This document shows, piece by piece, positions 62,993 through 64,000 of a DNA stretch of 64,000 nucleotides (within the stretch, counting starts at the first letter, position 1; each line of letters starts with the position of its first letter). The position numbers were made by a program, and so were the translations under genes. Source of the stretch: UBA1672 sp963977495 (GTDB taxonomy: Bacteria > Pseudomonadota > Alphaproteobacteria > Micavibrionales > Micavibrionaceae); contig CAXBOT010000001.1 of assembly GCA_963977495.1 (NCBI GenBank), forward strand, positions 434,001 to 498,000, read 5' to 3'. The notes below the pieces were generated by a model. That model did no database searches. It was not told the DNA's origin and worked only from the letters and a program-made list of their open reading frames with translations.

Positions 62993-63610
62993 ATGAGTGG
63001 AAAAAGAGTCCAGTCCAAACACAAATTAGATCGTCGCATTGGTGCAAATATTTGGGGTCGCCCAAAGTCACCTTTCAACAAACGCCAAACTGGCCCGGGT
63101 ATGCACGGCGCACGCCGCAGTAAGCCAACAGATTACGGTCTACAGCTTTTTGCTAAGCAAAAGCTTAAAGGCTATTACGGTTCAATCGGCGAAAAACAAT
63201 TCCGCAGCTATTTCAAGGAAGCAAACCGTCTGAAAGGTGATACAGGTCAAAACCTTATCGGTCTTTTAGAGCGTCGTTTGGATGCCGTGATTTACCGCGC
63301 ATGTTTTGTACCGACTGTTTTCGCAGCACGTCAGTTTGTGAACCACAAGCACGTTACTGTAAATGGTCAGGTTGTGAATATTCCTTCTTATCAAATCAAA
63401 GAAGGCGATGTAATCGAGGTTCGCGAAAAATCACGTGAAATCCCAATGGTTATTGATTCTATCCAAAGCTTGGAACGTGAAGTGCCTGAATATATTGATG
63501 CTGATCTAAAAGCATTGAAAGCCACATTCTTGCGTGTTCCTCAGTTGGAAGACGTACCATATCCGGTTCAAATGGAACCTAATCTTGTGGTGGAATTCTA
63601 TTCTCGTTAA
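62993..63610 (+). CDS. rpsD: 30S ribosomal protein S4
   Basis: 205 residues. KHKLDRRIGANIWGRPKSPF is the S4 start; the S4 RNA-binding domain is about 95-155 with LERRLDAVIYR, AARQFVNHKHVTVNG and YQIKEGDVIEV. It is a primary rRNA-binding protein in 30S assembly. AGGAAG lies seven bases upstream. The gene stands outside the ribosomal operons, as in many alphaproteobacteria. A terminator follows. Confidence 0.98.
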   Translation: MSGKRVQSKHKLDRRIGANIWGRPKSPFNKRQTGPGMHGARRSKPTDYGLQLFAKQKLKGYYGSIGEKQFRSYFKEANRLKGDTGQNLIGLLERRLDAVIYRACFVPTVFAARQFVNHKHVTVNGQVVNIPSYQIKEGDVIEVREKSREIPMVIDSIQSLEREVPEYIDADLKALKATFLRVPQLEDVPYPVQMEPNLVVEFYSR

Positions 63611-63640
63611 TTGGTACGGGACACAATATACAGTTTTCAA

Positions 63641-63666
63641 AAAAGTCGCCTTTGGGCGGCTTTTTA
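63641..63666. terminator. Bidirectional terminator between rpsD and the methyltransferase gene
   Basis: GTCGCC and GGCGGC form six pairs (one T-G) around TTTG, with a run of A on the left and T on the right, so it can work on both strands. It lies 30 bases past rpsD and overlaps the stop codon of the convergent methyltransferase gene. Confidence 0.8.
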
Positions 63667-64000
63667 TTTGTCTGTTTTGTTGCCGCGCAGGGCAGAGAGC
63701 ATGCCATGTAGGGTGCGTAGCTCCTGATCGGAAATATCTGCGCGCGTGAAGATATTTTGAATATTACGCAGCATGGTCGGTTTCAAATTACACGCACGAA
63801 AAAATCGCCGCTCTTCCAAATCTTGTTCCAACCGCTCTATGAAAGATTGGATATCAGCCTGCTTGGCAGGGAAGCTGTCGCCGAAATCCATTGCGGTGTG
63901 ATCAATGCACTGCGCTTCGTTCTTTCCCCATTCATAGGCCATCAAAAGAACCGATTGCGCCAGATTGATGGAAGCAAACGCGGGATTGACAGGAAAGGTT
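63664..64000 (-). CDS. TrmJ-like tRNA/rRNA methyltransferase, C-terminal part
   Basis: The frame runs off the right edge. The visible 111 residues include TFPVNPAFASINLAQSVLL (SPOUT motif region) and the C-terminal LRNIQNIFTRADISDQELRTL block, typical of TrmJ/TrmH-group RNA 2-prime-O-methyltransferases. TrmJ methylates position 32 of tRNAs in E. coli. The start and N-terminal SPOUT domain are outside the window. It converges on rpsD. Confidence 0.85.
   Translation of the reverse strand, partial: TFPVNPAFASINLAQSVLLMAYEWGKNEAQCIDHTAMDFGDSFPAKQADIQSFIERLEQDLEERRFFRACNLKPTMLRNIQNIFTRADISDQELRTLHGMLSALRGNKTDK

Noticed and set aside
1..64000. CRISPR arrays, insertion sequences and prophage genes
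   Set aside because: No regularly spaced direct repeats, transposase frames or phage structural genes were seen; the only recombinase is the housekeeping XerD-like protein.

Overview
The window is a gene-dense bacterial chromosome segment with no phage, insertion sequence or CRISPR signal. Conserved pairings point to an alphaproteobacterium of modest GC content (my impression is mid-40s percent, not computed). They include cobS next to a J-domain gene with divergent bolA, an RHH_4-type protein, xerD followed by accA with divergent aroK-aroB, secA divergent from a parvulin, ftsEX with a divergent MJ0042 zinc-ribbon gene, a TIGR02302 protein below lptM-lysA, etfBA with a twin-transmembrane protein, lysC divergent from ubiG, prfA-prmC, and a DUF4167 protein before clpB. 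A Rhodospirillales or Micavibrio-like lineage is plausible but not proven.

Layout. 1-6402: a partial DHH-type phosphoesterase, then a polyprenyl-sugar cassette: a GtrB-like glycosyltransferase, a GtrA-like flippase on the opposite strand, and three mutually paralogous polytopic GT-C-like proteins. 6409-9157: clpX, sufE and a secreted protein. 9150-15531: a cobT-msrA-hisS-secreted protein operon, a small unknown gene, J-domain gene-cobS, and bolA. 15620-22887: an RHH protein, accA, xerD, a periplasmic helical protein and a 47-residue membrane microprotein, then aroK-aroB-corC. 22847-30137: aldo/keto reductase, FAD oxidoreductase, secA, parvulin, mutT, methyltransferase. 30147-38707: metA, chorismate mutase-tyrA, an envelope operon (secreted protein, ftsE, ftsX, DUF218, acyltransferase fusion) and a zinc-ribbon membrane protein. 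38619-45266: TIGR02302, lysA, lptM-like lipoprotein, TlpA-like thioredoxin, pentapeptide-repeat protein. 45277-52684: etfAB, twin-TM protein, a small orphan, ubiG, lysC, a RodZ-like protein, prfA, prmC. 52907-64000: DUF4167, clpB, a lipoprotein, a MurC-like ligase, leucyl aminopeptidase, a CAU tRNA, a beta-propeller protein, a RimB-RimK fusion, rpsD and a partial tRNA/rRNA methyltransferase.

Most genes are housekeeping: amino-acid synthesis (aroK, aroB, chorismate mutase, tyrA, metA, lysA, lysC), protein quality control (clpX, clpB, J-domain protein, parvulin, msrA), translation (hisS, prfA, prmC, rpsD, tRNA, RimK) and the cell envelope. No gene-free stretch exceeds about 230 bases. The parts most worth a closer look are the gtrA/gtrB cassette with three GT-C paralogues cotranscribed with clpX, the acyltransferase-DUF2125 fusion, a low-GC mosaic block inside hisS, the hidden microprotein upstream of xerD, the stand-alone MurC-like ligase with an altered P-loop, and the RimB-RimK fusion beside rpsD.
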